Below the pieces are notes generated by a model. The model had not been told where the DNA came from. It did not search any database and saw only the letters and a list, made by a program, of their open reading frames with translations. A program made the translations under genes and the position numbers. A stretch of DNA of 64,000 nucleotides from Flavipsychrobacter sp. (GTDB lineage Bacteria > Bacteroidota > Bacteroidia > Chitinophagales > Chitinophagaceae): contig JAEUVX010000011.1 in assembly GCA_016786615.1 (NCBI GenBank), positions 248,001 to 312,000 on the forward strand, written 5' to 3'. Each line of letters starts with the position of its first letter. Within the stretch, counting starts at the first letter, position 1. Shown one piece after another: positions 44,472 through 52,392 of the stretch.

Positions 44472-45251
44472 TTATTTTCCTTTAAAAATAGCTTTTCTTT
44501 TTTCTAAGAATGCACCGGTACCTTCTTTCATGTCTTCGGTACTGAAACATTCGCCGAAACGCTTGATTTCATTGGCAAATCCGGCAGTTTCGCCCTTAGC
44601 TGCATCATTCACACAAGCTATAACTTTTGCTATGGCAACAGGTGCTTTTGTATGAATTTTTTGTAATATCTCCTTAGTTTTAGCTAAAAGTTCAGCCAAA
44701 GGTGCAACATGATTAACTAAACCTAATGCTTTTGCTTCTTCAGCACCTATCATATCGGCTGTCATCATCAGCTCCATAGATTTGCCTTTGCCTATCAATT
44801 GTGTAAGGCGTTGTGTACCGCCATAACCCGGTATCAGGCCGAGGTTTACTTCAGGCTGGCCGAATTTTGCATTTTCGCTCGCCAAACGGAAATGGCAAGA
44901 CATTGCCAGCTCACAACCGCCACCCAATGCAAAACCATTTACAGCAGCAACTATAGGCTTAGGGCTGTTTTCTATTTTATCGAAAACATTGTCCTGTCCT
45001 TTTTTAGCCAAAGCCGAGCCACCTGCAGCATCCAGGCTTGTAAACTCTGTAATATCCGCACCTGCTACAAATGCTTTTTCGCCTGCACCTGTAAGGATTG
45101 CGCTTTTTATATCAGGGTTGCTGTACACTTCGTCCAGTACTTTGCCTAATTCTTCAATTACGTCTTTGTTCAAAGCGTTCAGTTTGTCAGGACGGTTGAT
45201 AGTAATAACCAATGTGCCGTCTTGCAGGTCTGTCAATAATGTTTGGTACAT
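44472..45251 (-). CDS. Enoyl-CoA hydratase/isomerase (crotonase family)
   Basis: 259 residues. The oxyanion-hole segments AFVAGADITEF and NGFALGGGCELAMSCHFRLAS are present. Both catalytic Glu positions are kept (GGCELA and FGQPEVNLGLIPGYGGTQRL), as in true enoyl-CoA hydratases. It hydrates short trans-2-enoyl-CoAs. It could serve butyrate/fatty-acid metabolism or act as PaaF in the phenylacetate route, since other paa genes are in the region. Sequence alone does not decide. A B12-binding gene lies 39 bases upstream on the same strand. Confidence 0.9.
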   Translation of the reverse strand: MYQTLLTDLQDGTLVITINRPDKLNALNKDVIEELGKVLDEVYSNPDIKSAILTGAGEKAFVAGADITEFTSLDAAGGSALAKKGQDNVFDKIENSPKPIVAAVNGFALGGGCELAMSCHFRLASENAKFGQPEVNLGLIPGYGGTQRLTQLIGKGKSMELMMTADMIGAEEAKALGLVNHVAPLAELLAKTKEILQKIHTKAPVAIAKVIACVNDAAKGETAGFANEIKRFGECFSTEDMKEGTGAFLEKRKAIFKGK

Positions 45252-45290
45252 AAAATAATGTGCTGAAAAGTTTAAATCTGTCTTCGTTTA

Positions 45291-45716
45291 TTAGAAAAGT
45301 TCGGCGCGGTGTTCTTTCACCCAGCCTGTTATATAATCTGCGATTTCCTGTGTAGGCGCTCCGGGAGCAAAAAGCTTGCCCACACCTATTGAATTGAGGT
45401 TTTGCATATCCTCTTCGGGGATGATGCCGCCACCTGTCAGCAATACGTTTTCCAGTCCGTTTGCTTTCATCAAATCCATCACTTTCGGGAAAACGGTATT
45501 GTGTGCGCCACTGAGGATGCTGATGCCGATAGCATCTACGTCTTCCTGCAATGCAGTATTGACAACCATTTCGGGGGTTTGGCGCAAGCCCGTGTATATC
45601 ACTTCCATACCTGCATCGCGCAGTGCGGTTGCTATTACTTTCGCGCCTCGGTCGTGGCCATCAAGGCCCACTTTGGCTACCAATACACGTACCGGACGCT
45701 TCAAACTATCTGTCAT
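45291..45716 (-). CDS. Cobalamin-binding protein, small subunit of an acyl-CoA mutase
   Basis: 141 residues forming a single B12-binding Rossmann-like domain. It has the DxHxxG motif ([11 protein letters not shown], His as lower cobalt ligand), then SILSGAHN and the LLTGGGIIP loop. It matches the C-terminal domain of methylmalonyl-CoA or isobutyryl-CoA mutase, here as a free-standing subunit. The large catalytic subunit is not adjacent. It forms a probable unit with the crotonase gene downstream. Confidence 0.9.
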   Translation of the reverse strand: MTDSLKRPVRVLVAKVGLDGHDRGAKVIATALRDAGMEVIYTGLRQTPEMVVNTALQEDVDAIGISILSGAHNTVFPKVMDLMKANGLENVLLTGGGIIPEEDMQNLNSIGVGKLFAPGAPTQEIADYITGWVKEHRAELF

Positions 45717-45801
45717 ATTCCAATTAAAAAGCGGGTAAAAGTAATAAATGGCGGGGATTTTACTATGTTCTTTTTCGGTTAAGAGGTATGGATGGCTTGG
45801 C

Positions 45802-45958
45802 GCGAGTTTTTTGCTGCGCTCTTTGCCTGCGCTTCCTTTACTTTCTTTTGCGGAAAAGAAAGTAACAAAGAAAGCCGCCGGGAATTAAAGACTGCCTAAT
45901 TCCCGGTTGCCTCTCCGATATGCTTTTGTGCTACTGTACTGCCAAGCTCAGGAATGCT
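45802..45958 (+). repeat. Two-hairpin dispersed repeat, copy B
   Basis: The second copy of the element at 24913. Hairpin 1 is perfect here: ACTTTCTTTT (45840-45849), loop GCGG, AAAAGAAAGT (45854-45863). Hairpin 2 pairs CCGGGAATTA (45878-45887) with TAATTCCCGG (45897-45906) across a 9-base loop. That stem sequence differs from copy A's CCAGAGACC while remaining fully paired. The 3' block TGCTACTGTACTGCC ... TGCTAT runs to the stop codon of the HEPN-like gene. Same orientation as copy A. Confidence 0.7.
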
Positions 45959-46706
45959 ATTTATCATTTTTCAAATGCCACTTCTTATATACCTCATTTT
46001 GGAAAGTATCAATATCATTAATTGCTTGCGACATTGTATCTAATAGTTCAATACAAAAATCAAAATAAACTTTGTTGTGCGACACATCTATAATCTCAAT
46101 CTTTATATCGCTTGTGCTCATGAAAGAAATTGGTAAATATTGCAACCTATCTAGGTGTGCAAATCTATTTCTGAGCATCCAAACAGTATCGATTGATTTA
46201 ATAGTTTTAGACGTTTTGTCAAACGGTATATCAAATAGCTTTGCAGCATTTTGCATTTTTTTTGCCCATAACTCTCCTTCAGAAAATTTTGCACTAATCT
46301 GTTTAATATACTTCTTTCTTAAATCTTCTATAGAGTCAAAGTCAACTATATCAAATTTTCTGATTTCAGTATCTTTTATGTCCAGTGCTCTTTTAAATAG
46401 GTTTTTATCTTGTAATTTCCATTCAATTAAATCAATCAAAAAATATTCAGTTGCAGATGTAAAATTTAATATACAATTAGATATTGCATTTAATCTTGTT
46501 TCCTGAAGAAGATATTTTTTTTCATTCTTCGCTCTTTCAAGTATGCCTTCAATAGCCTTATAAAATGGTGCATTACTATTTTTGAATATTTCATCAAGTT
46601 CTGATGCAGTATCTCTAAGCTTTTCATCAGAATCCATACAATTTAAAAGCAATCCAAGCCTTGTAATGCTAAAGGATGATAAGAGTCTTGCGTACGCTGC
46701 GAACAT
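45957..46706 (-). CDS. HEPN-like protein with RNxxxH motif, AT-rich orphan
   Basis: 249 residues, almost all alpha-helical. Residues 179-184 read RNRFAH, the Rx4-6H (RNxxxH) active-site motif of HEPN ribonucleases found in toxin-antitoxin, abortive-infection and CRISPR-associated proteins. Upstream helices (SATEYFLIDLIEWKL) fit the HEPN fold, and the C-terminus is another long helix. Base composition is clearly lower in G+C than in the mutase and glnS neighbours, suggesting acquisition. No antitoxin gene is adjacent, so a defence function is inference. It could also be an inactive HEPN scaffold. Its stop codon lies in the end of repeat copy B. Confidence 0.6.
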   Translation of the reverse strand: MFAAYARLLSSFSITRLGLLLNCMDSDEKLRDTASELDEIFKNSNAPFYKAIEGILERAKNEKKYLLQETRLNAISNCILNFTSATEYFLIDLIEWKLQDKNLFKRALDIKDTEIRKFDIVDFDSIEDLRKKYIKQISAKFSEGELWAKKMQNAAKLFDIPFDKTSKTIKSIDTVWMLRNRFAHLDRLQYLPISFMSTSDIKIEIIDVSHNKVYFDFCIELLDTMSQAINDIDTFQNEVYKKWHLKNDK

Positions 46707-46777
46707 AACTTTTTATTTTACTTTTTAATCTAATCCTAACTAAAACAATATAACGAAATTATAAATACTCTTTCAAC

Positions 46778-46785
46778 TATCTTTG
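46778..46785 (+). promoter_or_regulatory. glnS -7 box TAtcTTTG
   Basis: A perfect TAnnTTTG seven bases before the glnS ATG, giving a 5' leader of only a few bases. No clear -33 TTG. Confidence 0.5.
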
Positions 46786-46792
46786 CAGCCTT

Positions 46793-48469
46793 ATGAGCGA
46801 AGAAAAAAGCCTTAATTTTTTAGAAGAGATTATTGAGCAACACCTTGCAGAAGGAAAGTATAAAGAAATACATACACGTTTCCCGCCGGAACCGAATGGC
46901 TACCTGCATATAGGCCATGCTTCGTCTATATGCCTCAACTTCGGGCTGGCAAAGAAATATAACGGCAAGGTCAATCTGCGCTTCGACGATACCAACCCCG
47001 TAACAGAGGATACCGAATACGTAGACAGCATTAAGTACGATATTAAATGGCTGAGCGATGCTATTGGCAAAACATGGGATAATGAGCTATACGCATCAGA
47101 CTATTTCGATACGCTGTATAGCTTTGCTGTGCAACTGATAGAAAAAGGCTTTGCTTATGTAGATGACAGCACTGCAGAAGAAATAGCTGCTACAAAAGGT
47201 AATACTACAGAGCCGGGCAAAAACAGTCCGTATAGAGATAGAAGCGTTGAGGAAAACCTGCAGCTGTTTGCCGATATGAAAGCAGGTAAATATGCTGATG
47301 GCGAAAAAGTATTGCGTGCCAAAATAGATATGGCGCATCCAAACTTGTTGCTGCGCGATCCTATCATGTATCGCATCAAACATGCACACCACCACCGCAC
47401 GGGCGATAAGTGGTGCCTGTACCCGATGTATGATTTTGCACACGGGCAAAGCGATAGTATTGAGAACATTACACACAGTATTTGTACACTGGAATTCATA
47501 CACCACCGTCCGCTGTACGATTGGTTTATAGAGAAGCTGGGCATCTTCCCTTCTCATCAGTACGAGTTTGCACGCCGCAACCTTACCTATACGGTAATGA
47601 GCAAACGCAAACTGCTGCAACTGGTAAATGAAAACCACGTAACAGGTTGGGACGACCCGCGTATGCCTACCATCAGCGGTATGCGCCGCCGTGGTTATCC
47701 TGCACAGTCTATCGTCAACTTCTGCGATACGATAGGCATTGCAAAACGTGAAAATATTGTAGACATCAGCGTGCTTGAATTTCATGTACGCGAACAACTG
47801 AATAAGACATCTAACCGTGTGATGGCTGTGCTGGACCCTGTGAAGCTGGTTATTACCAACTATCCAGAAGGACAAACAGAAGAACTGGATGCTGAGAACA
47901 ATCCGGAAGACCCGAATGGTGGCACACGCAAAATGCCTTTCAGCCGCGAGGTATGGATAGAGCGTGAAGATTTTATGGAAGAACCACCAAAGAAATTCTT
48001 CCGCCTGGGCCCGGGTTTGATGGTGCGTCTGAAAGGTGCATACATTGTAAAATGCGAAGGCTTTAAGAAAGATGATGCAGGAAATGTAACAGAGATACAT
48101 TGTACATACATACCTGAAAGTAAAAGCGGTAGCGATACCAGCGGCATACATGTAAAAGGCACTATCCACTGGGTGAATGTGGCTACTGCAAAAACAGCAG
48201 AAGTGCGCCTGTACGACCGCCTGTTTAAAGTAGAAGACCCATCGAGCGAAGAAGGTGATTTTAAAGATTACATCAACGAAAACTCGTTGGAGATTTTGCC
48301 AAGTGTGTACATAGAACCTGCACTGGCCAATGCGAAAGAAGGCGAGCACTTCCAGTTTTTACGCAAAGGTTATTTCTGTGTAGACAAAGAAAGCACGCCT
48401 GATAAACTGATATTCAACCGCACAGTGGGATTGAAAGATACATGGGCGAAAGAAGCTAAGAAAGGATAG
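46793..48469 (+). CDS. glnS: Glutaminyl-tRNA synthetase
   Basis: 558 residues. Class I synthetase motifs: FPPEPNGYLHIGHASSICLNFG (HIGH) and YTVMSKRKLLQLV (KMSKS variant MSKRK). A beta-barrel anticodon-binding half follows with RFFRLGPGLMVRLKGAYI. A true GlnRS rather than GluRS is supported by the PEPNGYLHIGHA segment and the two C-terminal barrels. It charges tRNA-Gln, so the organism need not rely only on the GatCAB route. It is probably cotranscribed with the DUF1569 gene 27 bases downstream. Confidence 0.97.
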   Translation: MSEEKSLNFLEEIIEQHLAEGKYKEIHTRFPPEPNGYLHIGHASSICLNFGLAKKYNGKVNLRFDDTNPVTEDTEYVDSIKYDIKWLSDAIGKTWDNELYASDYFDTLYSFAVQLIEKGFAYVDDSTAEEIAATKGNTTEPGKNSPYRDRSVEENLQLFADMKAGKYADGEKVLRAKIDMAHPNLLLRDPIMYRIKHAHHHRTGDKWCLYPMYDFAHGQSDSIENITHSICTLEFIHHRPLYDWFIEKLGIFPSHQYEFARRNLTYTVMSKRKLLQLVNENHVTGWDDPRMPTISGMRRRGYPAQSIVNFCDTIGIAKRENIVDISVLEFHVREQLNKTSNRVMAVLDPVKLVITNYPEGQTEELDAENNPEDPNGGTRKMPFSREVWIEREDFMEEPPKKFFRLGPGLMVRLKGAYIVKCEGFKKDDAGNVTEIHCTYIPESKSGSDTSGIHVKGTIHWVNVATAKTAEVRLYDRLFKVEDPSSEEGDFKDYINENSLEILPSVYIEPALANAKEGEHFQFLRKGYFCVDKESTPDKLIFNRTVGLKDTWAKEAKKG

Positions 48470-48496
48470 AAAATAACCCTTTATAAAACAACGATT

Positions 48497-48952
48497 ATGG
48501 TACGTATAGACAACATAGAAGAAACAATTGCTACGCTGAATAAACTGAGTGCCGATACTACACCACTATGGGGCGGCATGACACCGCAACACATGGTAGA
48601 ACACCTGACGATGACCATTCAGGCATCAAGCGGAAAAATGAATATAGAACAACGCAGCACACCAGAAGAAGCTGCTGTAGCTAAGCAGGCGCTTATCTAT
48701 ACAGATATGCAGATAAAGCAAGGTGTAAAAAGTCCGCTGATGGGAGATACATTGCCTGCATACGTAAATGCAAACCTGCAGGATGCCCTCAATGAACTGA
48801 AAACAGAACTACATCATTTTGCTGATTACTATGCTGCCAACCCAAGTGCTACACATATACAGCCAAGGCTGGGCGCACTAAAGCATGATGAATGGATTAT
48901 CTTCCATGGCAAGCATTTTACACACCACTTCAAACAATTCGGACTGATATAA
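48497..48952 (+). CDS. DUF1569 / DinB-like protein
   Basis: 151 residues, a helical-bundle protein. It contains PLWGGMTPQHMVEHLTMTIQASSG and, near the end, WIIFHGKHFTHHFKQFGLI. These carry the spaced His residues that form the metal site of DinB/DUF1569 proteins. The enzymatic role is unknown; related proteins bind nickel or zinc and some act as thiol-dependent transferases. It follows glnS on the same strand and ends at a very strong terminator. Confidence 0.82.
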   Translation: MVRIDNIEETIATLNKLSADTTPLWGGMTPQHMVEHLTMTIQASSGKMNIEQRSTPEEAAVAKQALIYTDMQIKQGVKSPLMGDTLPAYVNANLQDALNELKTELHHFADYYAANPSATHIQPRLGALKHDEWIIFHGKHFTHHFKQFGLI

Positions 48953-48990
48953 AAGTAAAACGCCCCGCAGATTGCGGGGCGTTTTACTTT
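48952..48990. terminator. Strong bidirectional terminator
   Basis: A 17-bp perfect stem (48952-48968 with 48974-48990) around loop AGATT. The GC core GCCCCGC/GCGGGGC is flanked by AAAA/TTTT, so U-tracts exist in both directions. It separates the convergent DUF1569 gene (+) and ridA (-). Confidence 0.9.
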
Positions 48991-49009
48991 ATTCGAATAT
49001 TGTGATTGA

Positions 49010-49390
49010 CTACTTAGCTGCCACAACACTTATCTCTACTTTCACACCTTTGGGCAGGCCTGCTACCTGTACTGTTTCGCGGGCAGGCGGATTTTCTGTA
49101 AAATAGCTGCCGTAAACTTCGTTTACCTGCGCAAACTGGCCCATATCCATCAGGAAGATGGTGCTTTTCAGCACATTGCTGAAATCCATACCTGCTTCTG
49201 TAAGGATGGCTTTCAGATTTTCCATTACCAGCTTGGTTTCTGTCTGTATATCGCCTGTATATAGTTCGTTTGTTTTGGGGTCAATCGCTATCTGTCCTGA
49301 AACAAACAACATATTGCCGAATTGTACTGCCTGATTATATGGCCCGATGGGTGCAGGCGCATTATCTGTACGAATGATTTTCTTTTCCAT
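49010..49390 (-). CDS. ridA: RidA family enamine/imine deaminase
   Basis: 126 residues from ATG 49390. It has the RidA pattern APAPIGPYNQAVQFGNMLFVSGQIAIDP at the start and the C-terminal NPPARETVQVAGLPKGVKVEISVVA, with the conserved Arg that binds the substrate carboxylate. It hydrolyses reactive 2-aminoacrylate and related imines made by PLP enzymes. It is transcribed divergently from tsaB, with the two start codons 41 bases apart. Confidence 0.95.
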   Translation of the reverse strand: MEKKIIRTDNAPAPIGPYNQAVQFGNMLFVSGQIAIDPKTNELYTGDIQTETKLVMENLKAILTEAGMDFSNVLKSTIFLMDMGQFAQVNEVYGSYFTENPPARETVQVAGLPKGVKVEISVVAAK

Positions 49391-49412
49391 GCTGTAAATG
49401 TAATACACTCCT

Positions 49413-49420
49413 TACATTTG
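49413..49420 (+). promoter_or_regulatory. tsaB -7 box TAcaTTTG
   Basis: A perfect TAnnTTTG 11 bases before the tsaB ATG, in the short divergent spacer shared with ridA. The mRNA leader would be about 5-6 bases. Confidence 0.55.
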
Positions 49421-49431
49421 CAGCGATTTTA

Positions 49432-50118
49432 ATGGCATACATCTTACACATAGATACATCGGGCGATGCGGGCATCGTAGCCATCAGCAAGGATGGTGTG
49501 GCAATTGCACAAATGGAAAATGCAGATACACGCAACCATGCTGCCAGCATCAACCTGCATATAGAAAAAGTGCTGCAGGATAGCGGCATCGCGATGGCAC
49601 AGCTAGACGCTATTGCGGTTTGCGGTGGCCCGGGTTCATATACCGGTTTGCGCATTGGCTTGGCTACTGCAAAGGGTATCTGCTACCTGCTGGATAAGCC
49701 GCTGATGATGCACCACAAACTGCAGCTGTTAGCATTGAAAAGCATCCATTCGCATAAAAATGAATATGAGCATTATATCTCCATCCTGAATGCAAGAGAA
49801 GGAGAATACTATTTTGCATCATATAACAGTGAATCAGATACAACAAACGAACCGCAACATATACTTGCGTCTGACCTGCAAGGTGTTTTCAGCGAGTTTA
49901 GTGGAAAATGCCATATAAGCGGCGATATAGGGGATGCATTGAAAGATATTTTAAGCTCTAGAAATCTTGACTTTGAACCTGGTAACCAACCCGATATAGC
50001 AAGATGGGCAGCTTATGCAAACGAACGATATAATTGTAATGATTTTGTCAATTTAGCAAATTCTGAGCCATTCTATTTAAAACAAGTTTATACACATAAA
50101 CCAAAGAATATTAATTAG
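49432..50118 (+). CDS. tsaB: tRNA t6A biosynthesis protein TsaB
   Basis: 228 residues of the ASKHA-fold, inactive-homologue-of-TsaD type. ILHIDTSGDAGIVAISKDG opens the fold. NHAASINLHIEKVL, then IAVCGGPGSYTGLRIGLATAKGICYLLDKPL is the family signature. TsaB pairs with TsaD and TsaE to make threonylcarbamoyl-adenosine at position 37 of ANN-reading tRNAs. The last third is less conserved and more AT-rich. Confidence 0.95.
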   Translation: MAYILHIDTSGDAGIVAISKDGVAIAQMENADTRNHAASINLHIEKVLQDSGIAMAQLDAIAVCGGPGSYTGLRIGLATAKGICYLLDKPLMMHHKLQLLALKSIHSHKNEYEHYISILNAREGEYYFASYNSESDTTNEPQHILASDLQGVFSEFSGKCHISGDIGDALKDILSSRNLDFEPGNQPDIARWAAYANERYNCNDFVNLANSEPFYLKQVYTHKPKNIN

Positions 50119-50186
50119 ATACGGTGTACATTTTTGTATGCTATTATAGTTTTTAACGGTGGTTTAACAGATTTTTTTAATATGGT

Positions 50187-50218
50187 TTTGGTTCATATAG
50201 CAGAATGGTGTATGTTTG
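50187..50218 (+). promoter_or_regulatory. Near-consensus promoter of the ArsR-type regulator
   Basis: TTTG (50187-50190), 20 bases, then TATGTTTG (50211-50218): both boxes and the spacing match the Bacteroidota consensus. The ATG is 73 bases downstream, leaving an unusually long leader with a 6-bp hairpin (50232-50247, GATAGC/GCTATC, loop AACG) and an 8-9 base T-run at 50262-50270. Confidence 0.75.
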
Positions 50219-50291
50219 CACCCCGTTAGAGGATAGCAACGGCTATCAGTACTTAGTTACTCTTTTTTTTATACATAAAATCAATTTGTAA

Positions 50292-50654
50292 ATGGAAACG
50301 ACTATGTCAGCTAATACGCTGGTTATTCGCAAAGATGAAGGTTCGAACGAACAGATTAAATTGGATTATTTAGCAGTGAAGAGTGCGGCAATGACCTTGA
50401 GGGCCATCAACCACAAATTGCGCCAGCAAATCGTTAAACTGCTGGAAGAAAACAAACGCATGAACGTTACCGATATTTACGTGAAGTTGCGCCTGGAGCA
50501 GTCTGTAGCATCTCAACACCTCGCCATCCTGCGTCGTGCAAACATCGTTATTACAGAACGCGATGGTAAATTCATACACTATGCATTGAACCATACACGT
50601 ATCGCTCACGTTGCAAAATTTGTGAACGAACTGGTTAATGCTGAAGAAGCATAA
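50292..50654 (+). CDS. ArsR/winged-helix transcription regulator
   Basis: 120 residues (116 if started at the second ATG, 50304). An ArsR-type winged helix occupies residues 30-110: RAINHKLRQQIVKLLEENKRMNVTDIYVKLRLEQSVASQHLAILRRANIVITERDGKFIHYALN. No metal-binding CxC or His cluster of arsenic or zinc sensors is present, so its signal is not a typical metal. Relatives are common single regulators in Bacteroidota, often highly expressed. Long leader and strong terminator suggest a single-gene transcript. Confidence 0.9.
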   Translation: METTMSANTLVIRKDEGSNEQIKLDYLAVKSAAMTLRAINHKLRQQIVKLLEENKRMNVTDIYVKLRLEQSVASQHLAILRRANIVITERDGKFIHYALNHTRIAHVAKFVNELVNAEEA

Positions 50655-50675
50655 TTAACTACAAGTTAATAAAAC

Positions 50676-50704
50676 AAAAGCCCCGAACAGTATCGGGGCT
50701 TTTT
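50676..50704 (+). terminator. Terminator of the ArsR-type gene
   Basis: Stem AAAAGCCCCGA / TCGGGGCTTTT with 6-base loop, then TTT. It lies 22 bases after the stop and is convergent to paaY. Confidence 0.9.
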
Positions 50705-50730
50705 TAATGCTATCAGGCAAGGTCAACCAA

Positions 50731-51327
50731 TCAACCATTCTTTATCTTATTCCATGTATCATAAAGGCTTTCCTGTGTAGGGCGGTCTGCCGGTATCTCT
50801 GTCAGCGGCTCGCAGGGTTGCAAGGTTTCGTACAGGTCTTTAGGCAGGCTTTGGTATAGCTGCGTGCCTTTGGTCTTCCAGCTTATCATGTCATCGCTCA
50901 CTTCCTTTATTATCTTGCCGGGATTGCCCACTACAAGGCTGCGGCGGGGTATTTTAGTATTGGCAGCAATAAAAGACAATGCACCTATGATACATTCATC
51001 GCCAATCTCTACCTCGTCCATAATAACGCTGTTCATACCCACCAGTACATTTTTGCCGATAGTAGCGCCATGTATTATGGCACCATGGCCTATATGAGCG
51101 CCTTCCTTCAACAACACAGTAACACCCGGGAACATGTGTATAGTACAATTCTCCTGCACATTGCAGCCGTCTTCTATCACAATACCGCCCCAATCGCCAC
51201 GCAGAGCAGCACCGGGGCCTATATATACATCTTTACCTATAATGACATTGCCCGTAACAGCAGCCTGCGGATGCACATAAGCAGTAGGGTGAACAACAGG
51301 CACAAAACCTTTGAATGAATAGAACAT
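50731..51327 (-). CDS. paaY: PaaY-type hexapeptide-repeat thioesterase
   Basis: 198 residues with a left-handed beta-helix: VHPTAYVHPQAAVTGNVIIGKDVYIGPGAALRGDWGGIVIEDGCNVQENCTIHMFPG ... with the His residues of the gamma-carbonic-anhydrase metal site (CTIH, HIGHGAIIHG). The C-terminal tail (ISWKTKGTQLYQSLPKDL ... CEPLTEIPADRP) matches PaaY rather than generic gamma-CA proteins. PaaY hydrolyses dead-end CoA thioesters (2-hydroxycyclohepta-1,4,6-triene-1-formyl-CoA) formed during phenylacetate breakdown. It is 15 kb from the paa operon. Confidence 0.85.
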   Translation of the reverse strand: MFYSFKGFVPVVHPTAYVHPQAAVTGNVIIGKDVYIGPGAALRGDWGGIVIEDGCNVQENCTIHMFPGVTVLLKEGAHIGHGAIIHGATIGKNVLVGMNSVIMDEVEIGDECIIGALSFIAANTKIPRRSLVVGNPGKIIKEVSDDMISWKTKGTQLYQSLPKDLYETLQPCEPLTEIPADRPTQESLYDTWNKIKNG

Positions 51328-51388
51328 GATTCAAAAGTAAAAAAGTAAATTGCCAATACGTATAGTATTTCGGCTATCCAAAAGTATT

Positions 51389-52162
51389 ATGAGAAGACTA
51401 CTGGCTATTCTACTGTTGATTTTATTTATTAATACCTCTTATGGACAGGTGCCTATCAAAGAAAGGTTTGATGCTGGAGTTCAGCATCTTAAGGCAAATG
51501 ATTTTTTTGAAGCAAAAAGCATATTCTCAAAATTGATAGAGATGTCTGATGATGATAAGGTAAAAAAGATGTCTTACATATACCGAGGGTTTGCGAATGA
51601 AGGGCTCGGGAAATATACTGAAGCGATAAACGATTATAATAGGGCGATTGTTTTAGACAGCAATGACGATGCTACATACATAGACCGTGGCAAGGCTTAT
51701 ATAAAAACTGAGAATTATAAAAAAGCAGAAGACGACTTCAAATATGTTATCAAAAGGAATGATAAGAGTAAACATAGCGAAGCGGCTTACTATTATTTAG
51801 CACAAATATGTTATTATACGTCACAGTATAAAGAGGCTGTTGAATATTATACAAAATTATTGGTGCTAGCTCCCAACGATGCTGAAGCATATTTTAATAG
51901 AGGTGCTGCAAAGGGAATGTATATGGATGTTGAAGGTTCAATATCTGACTATGATGCTGCAATAAAAATATATCCTCAATATAAAGAGGCATTTACTAAT
52001 CGTGGTGTGCAGAAGATTAATTTATTAACATCCAAGGGGAAAGTGCAACCTGAATCTGAAGAACTTAAATCTGCTTGCAATGACTTGAGTACTGCCATGA
52101 AATTCGGTGATGAAAGAATTGACTTATTCGACGTTTACTGTACCGATTTAATTAAGAAATAA
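51389..52162 (+). CDS. Secreted TPR protein
   Basis: 257 residues from ATG 51389, chosen because the signal peptide MRRLLAILLLILFINTSYG starts there. Five to six TPR units follow (YIYRGFANEGLGKYTEAINDYNRAIVLDSND; TYIDRGKAYIKTENYKKAEDDFKYVIK; YFNRGAAKGMYMDVEGSISDYDAAIKIYPQY). Probably a periplasmic protein-interaction scaffold. It is more AT-rich than its neighbours. The stop is 5 bases from the convergent yidD stop. Confidence 0.82.
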   Translation: MRRLLAILLLILFINTSYGQVPIKERFDAGVQHLKANDFFEAKSIFSKLIEMSDDDKVKKMSYIYRGFANEGLGKYTEAINDYNRAIVLDSNDDATYIDRGKAYIKTENYKKAEDDFKYVIKRNDKSKHSEAAYYYLAQICYYTSQYKEAVEYYTKLLVLAPNDAEAYFNRGAAKGMYMDVEGSISDYDAAIKIYPQYKEAFTNRGVQKINLLTSKGKVQPESEELKSACNDLSTAMKFGDERIDLFDVYCTDLIKK

Positions 52163-52167
52163 TTTTT

Positions 52168-52392
52168 CTACGGTACCGGATCATACCCGCTCTTGCCCCA
52201 TGGGTGGCAGGATAAAAAACGCTTAAATGCCATAAGCCCACCCTTCCACGGTCCGTATTTTTTGATGGCTTCCAGTCCGTAGGCACTGCAGCTGGGTGTG
52301 TATCGGCATTTAGCCCCCAATAGCGGCGAGATAAAAGCCTGGTAGAACCTGATGAGCCAGATGAATAGTATGGAGAATAAATGCCTGATGAT
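52168..52392 (-). CDS. yidD: Membrane protein insertion efficiency factor YidD, no ordinary start codon
   Basis: A 74-codon open frame. It reads [40 protein letters not shown] ... [17 protein letters not shown], unmistakably YidD with its three conserved Cys and an amphipathic N-terminal helix. YidD assists YidC-dependent membrane insertion and normally follows rnpA, as here (39 bases after it). The in-frame stop TGA at 52393-52395 directly precedes two ATC codons. No ATG, GTG or TTG occurs before the conserved core. Start is given at the first codon after the stop (ATC). The true initiator is uncertain. Confidence 0.85.
   Translation of the reverse strand: MIRHLFSILFIWLIRFYQAFISPLLGAKCRYTPSCSAYGLEAIKKYGPWKGGLMAFKRFLSCHPWGKSGYDPVP

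Noticed and set aside
47096-48349. 417-codon open frame antisense to glnS
   Set aside because: It lies entirely opposite a certain gene. Its product is rich in Cys, His, Phe and Tyr with no domain, as expected from the complement of a biased coding strand.
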